DNA from: Achromobacter pestifer
Lineage (GTDB): Bacteria; Pseudomonadota; Gammaproteobacteria; Burkholderiales; Burkholderiaceae_B
Length of the DNA: 64,000 bases
Direction of reading: 5' to 3'
Assembly: GCF_902859625.1 (NCBI RefSeq)
Contig: NZ_CADIJX010000005.1
Location: 434,001-498,000 of the forward strand
The position numbers and the translations under genes are program-made. Shown here piece after piece: positions 1 to 7,348 of the stretch; position 1 is the stretch's first letter; the number at the start of each line of letters is the position of its first letter. The notes beneath the pieces were generated by a model. That model ran no database searches. It worked only from the letters and a program-made list of their open reading frames with translations, and had not been told where the DNA came from.

Positions 1-408
1 GACCTGGCGCAGGACACGTTCACGCGCATTCTTGAGGCACGCCGCAAACCTGGTGCAGAAGCGCTTCGGCTGCAAGAGCCACGCGCCTATCTGACCACCG
101 TCGCCAAGCATGTGTTGTGCAACTTCCACCGTCGGCAATCGCTGGAACGCGCCTGGTTGGACGCCCTGGCGCAGATGCCCGAGCGCACCTCGCCCTCGCC
201 CGAACAGCGGCTGCTGATCCTGGAAACGCTGCACCAGATCGACGCCATGTTGGATGGACTACCCGCCAAAGCGCGGGCCGCCTTTCTGATGGCCCAGCTG
301 GATGGCATGACCTACTTGCAGATCGCCAACGCCCTGTCCGTCACCGACCGCACGGTGCGCCGCTACATGGCACAGGCTTTTGAACAATGCCTGATGCTGG
401 CCGCCTGA
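1..408 (+). CDS. FecI-type ECF sigma factor, 5' end outside window (cassette 1)
   Basis: Partial gene open from base 1; 135 residues are visible. The first residues (DLAQDTFTRIL) are sigma region 2.2, so roughly 30-40 N-terminal residues are missing. Next come EPRAYLTTVAKHVL (region 2.3/2.4) and a region 4 helix-turn-helix near the end (TYLQIANALSVTDRTVRRYM). This pattern is typical of iron-starvation ECF sigma factors, which direct RNA polymerase to a receptor operon when FecR relays a signal. It overlaps the following fecR start (TGATG), so the two are translationally coupled. The promoter and any Fur box lie upstream of the window. Family assignment is secure; the regulated siderophore is unknown. 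Confidence 0.93.
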   Translation, partial: DLAQDTFTRILEARRKPGAEALRLQEPRAYLTTVAKHVLCNFHRRQSLERAWLDALAQMPERTSPSPEQRLLILETLHQIDAMLDGLPAKARAAFLMAQLDGMTYLQIANALSVTDRTVRRYMAQAFEQCLMLAA

Positions 409-1391
409 TGGGTAGCATGCGCGAAGCTCCGCTGGACCGCATGGCGTTGCGCCAGGCCGCACAATGGTTGATGCGCCTGCACGCCGGCGCCGAACCCGCT
501 CCAGAAGCCTTCCAGGAATGGGAACGCTGGCGCGCGCAAAGCCCGGACAACGAGCGCGCCTGGCAACGCGCGCAGCAATTCAACACCCAGTTCAGCACGC
601 TGCCGCCCGATCTGGCGCGCGCCGCGCTCAACCGCAAGATGCCCCGGCGCAAGGCACTGGCAACGTTGGGCGGCATGGCGGTGGGCCTGCCGGCCGCCTG
701 GGCCGCCTGGCGCATGGCGCCCTGGTCCAGCTGGGCGGCCGAATACCGCACCGCGACCGGCGTGCGCCGTGAAATCCGGCTGGCCGACGGCAGCACCGTG
801 CAGATGAACACCGCCAGCGCCATGGACGTTGCCTTTGACGCCACGATCCGTCGCGTGATCCTCCGGTCTGGCGAAATCCTGGTGCGTACCGCCACCGACC
901 CTGCGCACCCGGCCATGGCGCGGCCGTTCCTGGTATCGACCGAATCCGGCGCGATCCGCACGCAGGACGCGCGTTTCACCGTTCGGCAGAGCGGGCCGGA
1001 CTGCCGCGTCTCGGTGCTCGACGGCGCGGTGGAGATCGCTTCCGGCAACACTCCCAGCCAACGCCTGCGCGTGACCGCGGGCCAGTGCATCCGGTTCGAC
1101 AAGACCGGCGCCGACCCCGTGCAAGCCCTGCCTGCGGGTGCGGGTGAATGGGCGCGCGGCGTCCTGGTGGCCGACAACATGCGGCTGGCGGACTTCCTGG
1201 ATGAACTCGCCCGCTACCGTCCCGGCATCGTGCGCTGCGACCCTGCCGTGGCCGATCTGCGCCTGTCCGGCGGGTTCCAGTTGCAAGACACCGACCGCAT
1301 CTTGTCCCTGCTGCCCATCACCCTGCCCGTGCGCGTGACGACCCGAACCCGATACTGGGTCACGGTAGAGGCAAAGAGCGCATCGGCCTGA
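408..1391 (+). CDS. FecR-family anti-sigma regulator (cassette 1)
   Basis: 327 residues starting at the ATG that shares a base with the sigma factor stop. An in-frame ATG at 417 is possible but less well coupled. The N-terminal cytoplasmic sigma-binding part carries AAQWLMRLHAG and WERWRAQSPDNERAW. A hydrophobic segment near residues 80-105 should be the single membrane helix. The periplasmic FecR domain follows (EIRLADGSTVQMNT), and the C-terminal receptor-contact region contains VLVADNMRLADFLDELARYR. FecR proteins hold or activate the cognate sigma factor and read the STN domain of the receptor. The gene sits between its sigma factor and receptor in one operon. Confidence 0.93.
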   Translation: MGSMREAPLDRMALRQAAQWLMRLHAGAEPAPEAFQEWERWRAQSPDNERAWQRAQQFNTQFSTLPPDLARAALNRKMPRRKALATLGGMAVGLPAAWAAWRMAPWSSWAAEYRTATGVRREIRLADGSTVQMNTASAMDVAFDATIRRVILRSGEILVRTATDPAHPAMARPFLVSTESGAIRTQDARFTVRQSGPDCRVSVLDGAVEIASGNTPSQRLRVTAGQCIRFDKTGADPVQALPAGAGEWARGVLVADNMRLADFLDELARYRPGIVRCDPAVADLRLSGGFQLQDTDRILSLLPITLPVRVTTRTRYWVTVEAKSASA

Positions 1392-1497
1392 ATCGCCGCG
1401 TCGTTACAACTTCACCCGTCTTTGCATGTCCGCTTTTCTCCGTTCGCGTGTCAACAACCCCAGCAACACCACAACACGCCCTTCCTCGGAGAACCCC

Positions 1498-3981
1498 ATG
1501 GCGCATCGCCGTCCTGGCTCACGGCCAGCTTTGACCCGCACGTCCGCTTCCCTCTCGCCGGCCAAGCGCCTGCCTCACGCCGTCCGGGGCGCGCTGCTGG
1601 CGCTGGCCTTGACCGGCGCCGCAGGCACGCTGCACGCCCAATCGGCCCCCGCCGCGCAAGGCGTGCGCAGCTATGCGATTCCAGCGGGTCCGCTGGGGCC
1701 GGCGCTGTCGCGCTATGCAGGGGAGTCCGGCATCAACCTGGCGATTGATCCTGCGCTGGTGGCGGGCCGAAGCACGCAAGGACTATCGGGTGAATATGGC
1801 GCACGCGCGGGCTTGGACCGCTTGTTGAAGGACTCCGGCCTGGCCGGCCACCCCTCGGGCACGGACGGCTATGTGCTGCGTCCGGTCGTCGCCGCCGACG
1901 CCACCACCTTGTCCGAAGTCAAAGTCAGCGCCGACGCGCTACGCGACGGCAAGACGGAAGACACGCAGTCCTACACCGGATCGACCAGCGCCACGAAACT
2001 GAATCTGTCGCTGCGCGAAACGCCGCAATCCGTCAGCGTCATTACGCGGCAGCAGATGGAAGACCAGGGCCTGAACACCATCCAGGACGTGCTGGGGCAG
2101 ACCACCGGCATCTCGGTCGACAAGAGCACGGCCACGCAGGAATACACGCAGGTCTATTCGCGCGGCTTCACCGTGGACACGTACATGCTCGACGGCATTC
2201 CGACGTCGAGCCAACTGGAAGGCATCACCTTCGACACCGCCATCTACGACCGCGTGGAAGTGGTGCGCGGCGCCACGGGCCTGGTCAGCGGCACCGGCAG
2301 CCCCGCCGCCGCGGTCAACCTGGTGCGCAAGCGCCCCACCCGCGATTTCTCGGGCTCGGTCTCGGCCAGCGCGGGCTCGTGGGACCGCTATCGGGCCGAG
2401 GCCGACCTGTCGGGTTCGCTCGTTGACAACGGCCGCATCCGCGGGCGCATCGTCGCCGCGCATCAAGATTACGGTTCGTTCATCAGCCGCGTGAAACAAC
2501 AAAAGGATGTGTTCTACGGCATCGTGGAAGCCGACTTGACCGACTCCACGCTGCTGACCGCCGGGATCACCTATCAAGACGACCGCACGGACAACGCCAG
2601 CCGTGGCTTCCCGGCATTCTTCAGCGACGGGACGGTGACCGATTTCTCGCGCCGCATGAACGGCGCGGCGGATTGGAGCTACTACAACCGCAAACAGACG
2701 TCCGTGTTCGGCAGCCTGGAACACACATTCGCCAACGACTGGACTGCCAAGGCCATCGTCAACTACACCCAGAACGACTACGACGCCTTGCAGGGCTACG
2801 CTCAAAACGGCTACCCCGATCGCGAGACCGGCGCCGGCGCGGGCCTATGGCTAGCCAATTGGCACGGCCGCCCCAAACAGACGTCGGTGGACCTGTACGC
2901 CACGGGCCCCTTCACACTGCTGGGCCGTCAGCATGAGCTGGTATTCGGCGTCAGCGCATCGCGCTATGAACAGGGCGGCGCCACCTTCCCCAACTGGCGC
3001 CTGCCGGGATATGACGCATCGATCCCCGACATCTTCAACTGGAATGGCCATTCGCCCAAGCCCGAATACGCGGGCACGGAAACCGGCAGCTCCACCACCC
3101 GCGAAGAAGAACTGGGCATCTACGCCACCGCGCGCCTGCGGCCCACCGATCGCTTCTCGATCATCCTGGGCGGCCGCTATACCGACTGGAAGCGCGACGT
3201 CGACAGCCAATATTTCGACGGCACCAGCATCAACGACAAGCTGCGAGAAAAGGGCAAGATCACCCCGTTTGCGGGTGTGGTCTACGACCTGGACGACAAC
3301 TGGTCCGTCTATGCCAGCTACACCAGCATCTTCAAGCCGCAGGCGTACCGCGACCGCAACAACAGCTTCCTGCCGCCGCTTGAAGGCGACAACTACGAGT
3401 TGGGCGTCAAAGGCGAGTTCTTCAACGGCGCACTGAACGCCAGCGCAGCCGTCTTTGAACTGAAGCAGGACAATCTGGCCGAGATGGACCCCGACAACAT
3501 CTGGGTCACCGGCGGCGGGGGCGGTTCCTATGCATACCGCACGGTGCAGGGCGTGACCTCGCGCGGATTCGAGATGGAGCTATCGGGCGAGTTGCAACCC
3601 GGCTGGCAAATGATCGCCGGCTATAGCTACCGTCAATTGAAGGATGGCGACGGTCACCGCGTCTCTACCTGGCAGCCCAACAGCCTGTTCCGGCTTTGGA
3701 CCACGTACCGCTTGCCGGGCGCGTGGCATCCGCTGACCGTCGGCGGCGGCGTCACCTGGCAGAGCAGCATCGCCCAGGCCGACTACGGCCCCCATGACGA
3801 GACCTTCAAGCAGGACGCCTATGCGCTGGTCGGCCTGATGGCGCGCTACGACTTCAACCGCCATCTGTCGGCCACGCTGAACGTCAACAACCTGTTGGAC
3901 AAGAAGTACTACTCGACCGGCTTCGGCGGCTTCTATGGCGATCCGCGCAACGCAATGCTGACGATGAAGTACCGCTTCTAA
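1498..3981 (+). CDS. TonB-dependent siderophore receptor with STN signalling domain (cassette 1)
   Basis: 827 residues. The ATG at 1498 is chosen because it follows a GGAG ribosome site and gives a long signal peptide ending near ALTGAAGTLHAQ; an in-frame ATG at 1426 would add 24 unlikely residues. Domain order: signal peptide (about 1-48), STN domain (about 55-115, SYAIPAGPLGPALSRYAG), a TonB-box-like LSEVKVSA, plug (LRETPQSVSVITRQQMEDQG to about residue 275), then a 22-strand barrel ending in an aromatic residue (MKYRF). It imports a ferric siderophore across the outer membrane using TonB energy and signals to the adjacent FecR. The ligand cannot be told from sequence. Confidence 0.94.
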   Translation: MAHRRPGSRPALTRTSASLSPAKRLPHAVRGALLALALTGAAGTLHAQSAPAAQGVRSYAIPAGPLGPALSRYAGESGINLAIDPALVAGRSTQGLSGEYGARAGLDRLLKDSGLAGHPSGTDGYVLRPVVAADATTLSEVKVSADALRDGKTEDTQSYTGSTSATKLNLSLRETPQSVSVITRQQMEDQGLNTIQDVLGQTTGISVDKSTATQEYTQVYSRGFTVDTYMLDGIPTSSQLEGITFDTAIYDRVEVVRGATGLVSGTGSPAAAVNLVRKRPTRDFSGSVSASAGSWDRYRAEADLSGSLVDNGRIRGRIVAAHQDYGSFISRVKQQKDVFYGIVEADLTDSTLLTAGITYQDDRTDNASRGFPAFFSDGTVTDFSRRMNGAADWSYYNRKQTSVFGSLEHTFANDWTAKAIVNYTQNDYDALQGYAQNGYPDRETGAGAGLWLANWHGRPKQTSVDLYATGPFTLLGRQHELVFGVSASRYEQGGATFPNWRLPGYDASIPDIFNWNGHSPKPEYAGTETGSSTTREEELGIYATARLRPTDRFSIILGGRYTDWKRDVDSQYFDGTSINDKLREKGKITPFAGVVYDLDDNWSVYASYTSIFKPQAYRDRNNSFLPPLEGDNYELGVKGEFFNGALNASAAVFELKQDNLAEMDPDNIWVTGGGGGSYAYRTVQGVTSRGFEMELSGELQPGWQMIAGYSYRQLKDGDGHRVSTWQPNSLFRLWTTYRLPGAWHPLTVGGGVTWQSSIAQADYGPHDETFKQDAYALVGLMARYDFNRHLSATLNVNNLLDKKYYSTGFGGFYGDPRNAMLTMKYRF

Positions 3982-3997
3982 CGCGCGGCCTTGAAGG

Positions 3998-4915
3998 TCA
4001 GCCTTTCTTGAACAGGCGCTTGACCCCGCTGACCACCCCCAGCACCACCGCCCCGGCCACGATGCCGAACAAGGCGTTGAGCACGGTGGAAATCAGCGCA
4101 TGCACCACGCCGCCCCCGCCCACCGCGGCGGCGGCTTGTTCGATGGCGGCCGCCACTGGCGCAATGCCATGCGTCAGGATGGTGCCGCCCACCATGAACA
4201 TGGCCGCCGTACCCACCACCGACAAGGTCTTCATCAGGTAGGGTGCCGCGCCCACGATGCGCTTGCCCAGCCAAGCCACGGCCTGCGACCGCTTCTGGCT
4301 CAGGTACAGGCCAAGATCGTCCAGTTTGACGATGCCCGCCACCAGGCCATAGACCCCCACCGTCATCGCAATGGCGATGATCGACAGCACCAGCACCTGG
4401 CGCGTGAAGTCAGCATCCGCCACGGCCCCCAGGCTGATGACGATGATCTCGGCGGACAGAATGAAATCGGTGCGTACCGCGCCTTTGATCTTGTCGCGCT
4501 CGAACGCAACCATGTCCACGGAGGTGTCCTGCAAGGCCTCAGCCCGCGCCGCGTGGTTGCCTTCAGACGACTCGCCGTGCGGCAAGAACTTGTGCGCCAG
4601 TTTCTCCACGCCTTCAAAGCAGAGAAACGCGCCGCCCAGCATCAGCAGCGGCGTCACGGCCCAAGGCGCGAAGGCGCTGATCAACAACGCCGACGGCACC
4701 AGGATCAGCTTGTTGAGGAAGGATCCCCGAGCCACCGCCCACACGACGGGCAGCTCCCGGTTGACCGGCACGCCGCTGACTTGCTGCGCGTTCAGTGCCA
4801 GGTCGTCACCCAGCACCCCAGCCGTCTTCTTGGCCGCCACTTTGGTCATGACGGAGACGTCATCCAGAATCGTGGCGATGTCGTCGAACAATGCGAAGAA
4901 ACTGCTTCCGGCCAT
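3998..4915 (-). CDS. DUF808 family inner-membrane protein (YedI-like)
   Basis: 305 residues, ATG at 4915 preceded by an AGGGGA ribosome site. The N terminus ([20 protein letters not shown]) and the segment around [14 protein letters not shown] are typical of the DUF808/YedI family. Several hydrophobic segments are visible ([45 protein letters not shown] region, and the glycine/alanine-rich C terminus), which fits a polytopic membrane protein. Function is unknown in this family. It converges with the cassette 1 receptor with a 16-base gap, and reads in the same direction as the downstream end of the ytfE-like gene without an obvious shared operon. Confidence 0.85.
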   Translation of the reverse strand: MAGSSFFALFDDIATILDDVSVMTKVAAKKTAGVLGDDLALNAQQVSGVPVNRELPVVWAVARGSFLNKLILVPSALLISAFAPWAVTPLLMLGGAFLCFEGVEKLAHKFLPHGESSEGNHAARAEALQDTSVDMVAFERDKIKGAVRTDFILSAEIIVISLGAVADADFTRQVLVLSIIAIAMTVGVYGLVAGIVKLDDLGLYLSQKRSQAVAWLGKRIVGAAPYLMKTLSVVGTAAMFMVGGTILTHGIAPVAAAIEQAAAAVGGGGVVHALISTVLNALFGIVAGAVVLGVVSGVKRLFKKG

Positions 4916-4960
4916 CAAGCATCCCCTGTGCCCTAAGGAGATCCGAGTGTACAGGCGGCG

Positions 4961-5632
4961 TCAATTGCGCGCCGACGCGGCGGCGTCGTCAAACAGGATG
5001 TTGTTTTCCAGATGAATGTGCGCCATCAGGTCTTCCTTGAACGTGCGGATACCCAGGTACAGGGCCCGCCAGGTATTGCACGCGGCGCGCGGCAAAGTCA
5101 GGTCATGCGTCAACGCCAGCAGGCGTTCCAATGCCACGCCATGGTCGTCGTGCTCCATGCGCATCACCATGATCGGCATGGTCGCCATGGCCCCGTGCCC
5201 CCGGGCCAGCATGGGAAACAACACTTGCTCTTCCTTCTGCATGTGGCTTTCCAATTCCTGATGCATCGTGCGCAGGTGGTCGGCCAGCCCTGCCGGACAA
5301 TCCGGGCTGTCGGCATGCACCTGCTCCACCTTCAGGGCAAGCCGGATCAGCTCGGGCAATTGCTGACGATGCACGTCGTGATAGCGCGCCAGAATGTGAT
5401 CGATCAGTTCGGCAGGTGATGCTTGGCCCCAATCGGTTTCCTGGGGCGGGTTTCTGGATAGCGCGATCAAGCGCGCCTCAATCTGCGCCGGATCCAACGA
5501 CCGCTGGGTCGCCGCCTCGGCCAGGCTCTTCTTGCCGCCACAGCAAAAATCCAGTTCGTATTCATGAAACACCTGCGTGGCGCCAGGAATGCTGCGGGCC
5601 AACTGGCCCAGGGATTGCTCAACCATGCTCAT
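4961..5632 (-). CDS. ytfE: Iron-sulfur cluster repair di-iron protein (YtfE/NorA/ScdA type)
   Basis: 223 residues, ATG at 5632 with GGAG seven bases upstream. The N-terminal ScdA_N segment carries FHEYELDFCCGGKKSL, the double-cysteine signature of RIC proteins. The remainder is a hemerythrin-like four-helix bundle with His/Glu ligands (YHDVHRQQLPEL, HQELESHMQKEEQVLFP, MRMEHDDHG, AHIHLENNILF). RIC proteins bind a di-iron centre and help restore Fe-S clusters damaged by nitric oxide; in Ralstonia the homologue is NorA. It is divergent from norR, and the gap carries NorR enhancer sites, an IHF site and a sigma-54 promoter reading into this gene. NO induction is therefore strongly indicated. Confidence 0.93.
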   Translation of the reverse strand: MSMVEQSLGQLARSIPGATQVFHEYELDFCCGGKKSLAEAATQRSLDPAQIEARLIALSRNPPQETDWGQASPAELIDHILARYHDVHRQQLPELIRLALKVEQVHADSPDCPAGLADHLRTMHQELESHMQKEEQVLFPMLARGHGAMATMPIMVMRMEHDDHGVALERLLALTHDLTLPRAACNTWRALYLGIRTFKEDLMAHIHLENNILFDDAAASARN

Positions 5633-5671
5633 TGCGTCTCTCCATTCATGATGACGGGCACCTGGATAGAC

Positions 5672-5686
5672 GCGAAAAGCGTGCCA
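5672..5686 (-). promoter_or_regulatory. Sigma-54 (-24/-12) promoter of the ytfE-like gene
   Basis: On the minus strand this reads TGGCACGCTTTTCGC. It matches TGGCAC-N5-TTGC at every position except one (TCGC for TTGC), and the invariant GG and GC are exactly 12 bases apart. It predicts a start near 5660, about 28 bases before the ATG at 5632. Confidence 0.82.
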
Positions 5687-5702
5687 GAAAAACCTTGCTT
5701 AA

Positions 5703-5715
5703 AATCAATAACTTG
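5703..5715 (+). promoter_or_regulatory. IHF binding site in the ytfE-norR intergenic region
   Basis: Reads AATCAATAACTTG, a perfect match to WATCAANNNNTTR. It lies between the NorR sites and the sigma-54 promoter, where a DNA bend would bring NorR to the polymerase. The same bases overlap an FNR-like TTGCT-N4-ATCAA box at 5695-5708 (one mismatch). Confidence 0.65.
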
Positions 5716-5725
5716 CAAAATTCAG

Positions 5726-5738
5726 GGTAGATATCACC
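5726..5738. promoter_or_regulatory. NorR enhancer site 1 (GGT-N7-ACC)
   Basis: GGTAGATATCACC, a perfect GGT-N7-ACC inverted repeat. It is the NorR site nearest the sigma-54 promoter, about 40 bases upstream of the -24 element. Confidence 0.82.
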
Positions 5739-5750
5739 GTCGCATCTTGG

Positions 5751-5763
5751 GGTTTTAATCACC
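5751..5763. promoter_or_regulatory. NorR enhancer site 2 (GGT-N7-ACC)
   Basis: GGTTTTAATCACC, a second perfect GGT-N7-ACC repeat, 25 bases from site 1 (start to start). Confidence 0.82.
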
Positions 5764-5770
5764 CTTGAAC

Positions 5771-5783
5771 GGTAAAATCCACC
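5771..5783. promoter_or_regulatory. NorR enhancer site 3 (GGT-N7-ACC)
   Basis: GGTAAAATCCACC, a third perfect repeat, 20 bases from site 2. It ends two bases before the norR ATG, so NorR bound here could also limit its own expression. Confidence 0.8.
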
Positions 5784-5785
5784 CT

Positions 5786-7315
5786 ATGCAAAACCTCCTG
5801 CTTGCCGATCTGGTGGCCGATCTGCCGCCCGCCGTCCGCCTGCAACGGCTGATATCCAGTCTGCGCGCGCATTTCCGCTGCGGCGCCGTGGCCTTGTTGC
5901 AGCAAGAGGAAGACCATCTGCGGCCCATCGCGGTGGACGGCCTGACCCAAGACGCACTGGGCCGCCGCTTTGCCATCCACCAACACCCGCGCCTGGCCGC
6001 CATTCTTGCCCGTCGCGGCGTCACCTGTTTTCACCACGACAGCACCCTGCCCGATCCCTACGACGGCCTGATCAACGGCATGGCTGGCGAACCGCTGCCG
6101 GTCCACGATTGCATGGGCACCAGCCTGCACGTCGAAGGCAAACCCTGGGGCGTACTGACGCTTGATGCGCTGGAAGTCGGCACCTTCGACGCTGAGGCCC
6201 AATCCGAACTGCGCGACGCCATCGTGCTGGTGGAAGCGGCCCTGCGCACCACCCGGCTGGAAACCGAGATCCGCGCCCTGCGCGAAGCCCGCGGCCCCAC
6301 GCAGGCGGATAGCGTGGCGCCGGATCGCCACGAAATCCTGGGCAACAGCGAAGCCATCGCCCGCCTGCTGCACGAGATCGACGTCGTGGCCGACTCGGAA
6401 CTGCCTATCCTTTTATTGGGTGAAACCGGCGTCGGCAAGGAGTTGTTTGCCCACCGCGTACACCGCCTGTCGCGCCGCGCCGGCAAGCCCTTGGTGCACG
6501 TGAACTGTGCCGCCCTGCCGGAATCCCTGGCGGAAAGCGAATTGTTCGGCCACGCCAAAGGCGCGTTCTCCGGTGCCGTCACTGATCGGCCCGGCCGCTT
6601 CGAGGCCGCCAATGGCGGCACCCTGCTCCTGGATGAAGTGGGTGAACTGCCGCTGGGGGTCCAGGCCAAGCTATTGCGCACCTTGCAGAATGGCGAGATC
6701 CAGCGCCTGGGCGACGATCGCCCCCGCACCGTGGACGTGCGCATCGTGGCCGCCACCAACCGCAGCCTGCGCGATCTGGTGCGCGCAGGCGACTTCCGTG
6801 CCGACCTCTACCATCGCCTGTCCGTGTACCCGATTCCGATCCCGCCCCTGCGCGAACGCGGCAACGACGTGCTGCTGCTGGCCGGTCGCTATCTGGAATT
6901 GAACCGTGCGCGCCTTGGCCTGCGCAGCCTGCGGCTGTCCGCCGACGCCGAAGAAATGCTGCGCCGCTATTCCTGGCCCGGCAACGTGCGGGAACTGGAA
7001 CACGTGATCAGCCGGGCCGCCATCAAGGCGGTCAGCCATGGGGCCGACCGCAACGACATCGTGACGCTTGGCGTGAACCTGCTGGACGTGTCCGACCATG
7101 GCGCACCCATCTCCATCCCGAGCGCGCTTCCCCCCGACGAGGCGCCGGCTGGCGGCGGCTTGTCATTGCGGGACGCCGTGGATGCCTGCCAGCGCCAGGC
7201 AATACGGCAAGCGCTGCGGGCGCACCAAGACAACTGGGCGCACGCCGCGCGCGCACTCGATGTGGACGCCAGCAACCTGCACAAACTGGCGCGGCGCCTG
7301 GGCCTCAAGCCTTGA
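5786..7315 (+). CDS. norR: NorR, nitric-oxide-responsive sigma-54 activator
   Basis: 509 residues. The ATG at 5786 is preferred; a TTG at 5765 in the same frame lies inside the NorR site array. Order: N-terminal GAF domain (about 1-170) that in NorR carries a mononuclear NO-sensing iron; AAA+ domain with Walker A GETGVGKE, the sigma-54 contact loop GAFSGA (usually GAFTGA) and Walker B LLLDEVGELP; and a C-terminal Fis-type helix-turn-helix (NWAHAARALDVDASNLHKLA). It activates sigma-54 promoters when NO binds. The divergent ytfE-like gene is its evident target. No nitric oxide reductase gene is next to it in this window. Confidence 0.94.
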   Translation: MQNLLLADLVADLPPAVRLQRLISSLRAHFRCGAVALLQQEEDHLRPIAVDGLTQDALGRRFAIHQHPRLAAILARRGVTCFHHDSTLPDPYDGLINGMAGEPLPVHDCMGTSLHVEGKPWGVLTLDALEVGTFDAEAQSELRDAIVLVEAALRTTRLETEIRALREARGPTQADSVAPDRHEILGNSEAIARLLHEIDVVADSELPILLLGETGVGKELFAHRVHRLSRRAGKPLVHVNCAALPESLAESELFGHAKGAFSGAVTDRPGRFEAANGGTLLLDEVGELPLGVQAKLLRTLQNGEIQRLGDDRPRTVDVRIVAATNRSLRDLVRAGDFRADLYHRLSVYPIPIPPLRERGNDVLLLAGRYLELNRARLGLRSLRLSADAEEMLRRYSWPGNVRELEHVISRAAIKAVSHGADRNDIVTLGVNLLDVSDHGAPISIPSALPPDEAPAGGGLSLRDAVDACQRQAIRQALRAHQDNWAHAARALDVDASNLHKLARRLGLKP

Positions 7316-7348
7316 GCTTGAAAGCGGCTGTCATTCACCGCGGCATCG

